Shown one piece after another: positions 8,052 to 8,621 of a stretch of DNA of 8,621 nucleotides. The position numbers and the translations under genes are program-made. The DNA is from Gemmatimonadota bacterium. GTDB taxonomy: Bacteria; Gemmatimonadota; Gemmatimonadetes; Gemmatimonadales; Gemmatimonadaceae. The DNA lies in assembly GCA_029884515.1 (NCBI GenBank), contig JAOUHR010000059.1, forward strand, positions 1 to 8,621, given 5' to 3'. The first letter of the stretch is position 1. Each line of letters opens with the position of its first letter. Under the pieces are notes generated by a model. It did not search any database and had not been told where the DNA came from. It worked only from the letters and a program-made list of their open reading frames with translations.

Positions 8052-8621
8052 TGGGACAGAAGACTCATCCGATCGGGTTCCGCCTCGGCATCTCGAAGCA
8101 GTGGCGCTCGAAGTGGTTCGCGAAGAAGGACTTCCCGGCCCTGATCAAGGAGGACGCGCTCCTCCGCAAGTACCTCAAGGCCCGCCTGGGCGGCGCCGCG
8201 ATCGCCGACATCACGATCGAGCGGAAGCCGGGGAAGGTCGTCGTGACCATCCACACCGGCCGTCCGGGCGTCGTGATCGGCAAGAAGGGCGCGGCGGTCG
8301 AGGAGCTCAAGAACGAGCTCCAGCAGCTGACGGGCAAGGACGTCGGCGTGAACGTCGAGGAGATCAAGCGCCCGGAGATCGAGGCGCAGCTGGTGGCGGA
8401 CAACATCGCCGCGCAGCTGGCGCAGCGCATCTCGTTCCGTCGCGCGATGAAGCGCGCGGTGCAGAGCGCGATGCGGATGGGCGCGGAGGGGATCAAGGTG
8501 AAGTGCTCGGGTCGCCTGGGCGGTGCCGAGATCGCGCGCGTCGAGGGTTATCACGAGGGGCGGGTGCCCCTCCATACGCTCCGCGCGGACATCGACTATG
8601 CGACGTCGACCGCGAAGACCA
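8051..8621 (+). CDS. rpsC: 30S ribosomal protein S3 (partial at right edge)
   Basis: S3 lies in the 30S head at the mRNA entry channel, where it contributes to mRNA unwinding and contact. The window holds 190 codons from the ATG and is cut before the stop; the family is usually 210-240 residues or more. [14 protein letters not shown] at the N-terminus is diagnostic. The KH domain shows [10 protein letters not shown] (GxxG loop GKKG), the second domain [17 protein letters not shown], and near the edge [15 protein letters not shown]. The start overlaps the rplV stop by one base, and GAAGGA-type purines just upstream serve as ribosome binding site. rplP, rpmC and rpsQ would be expected next, outside the window. 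As L4 and S19 have low-complexity tails, the unseen C-terminus of S3 is worth inspecting. Confidence 0.97.
   Translation, partial: MGQKTHPIGFRLGISKQWRSKWFAKKDFPALIKEDALLRKYLKARLGGAAIADITIERKPGKVVVTIHTGRPGVVIGKKGAAVEELKNELQQLTGKDVGVNVEEIKRPEIEAQLVADNIAAQLAQRISFRRAMKRAVQSAMRMGAEGIKVKCSGRLGGAEIARVEGYHEGRVPLHTLRADIDYATSTAKT

Overview
The window is high-GC bacterial chromosome carrying the junction of the str and S10 translation operons, all on the + strand. After the tail of an unrelated gene (AHSA1/SRPBCC family, 1-185) and a gene-free 463-base leader, it reads fusA (EF-G), tuf (EF-Tu), rpsJ (S10), rplC (L3), rplD (L4), rplW (L23), rplB (L2), rpsS (S19), rplV (L22) and the first 190 codons of rpsC (S3), which runs off the right edge. 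The gene order is the classical one, so the gene identities are secure. The EF-Tu switch I variant, the base composition and the sequence style suggest Gemmatimonadota. This is inference from memory of EF-Tu sequences and needs a 16S or tree check.

Layout. 1-185 is the end of a small-molecule-binding-fold protein. 186-648 holds no credible gene but has a good sigma70-type promoter (TTGACA-16 bp-TAAGTT) and several hairpins, including two that cannot form together. It looks like a roughly 385-nt structured 5' leader for fusA. rpsL and rpsG, which usually precede fusA, are not there. fusA (649-2766) and tuf (2855-4057) are separated by 88 bases with a perfect 8-bp hairpin. Between tuf and rpsJ there are only 50 bases, and 30 of them form a perfect 13-bp hairpin with a GUGA tetraloop ending 12 nt before the rpsJ start. 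Between rpsJ and rplC lie 168 bases with a REP-like inverted element built of heptamer repeats and then a second hairpin. From rplC onward the genes are packed with spacings of 3, 3, 3, 15 and 2 nt and finally a 1-nt overlap (TAATG), as expected of one translationally coupled mRNA.

How the genes work together. EF-Tu delivers aminoacyl-tRNA and EF-G drives translocation. The ribosomal proteins belong to both subunits: L2, L3 and L4 around the peptidyl transferase centre and tunnel, L22 and L23 at the tunnel and its exit, and S3, S10 and S19 in the 30S head.

I do not see a new multi-gene system. The notable points are variations inside a very conserved locus: an EF-Tu whose switch I segment is five residues longer than usual and lacks the standard EEKARG-type sequence; an L4 with an extra ~90-residue lysine/alanine tail resembling histone H1; an S19 with an Ala/Pro tail; and intercistronic RNA hairpins, including a palindromic repeat element inserted within the S10 operon.
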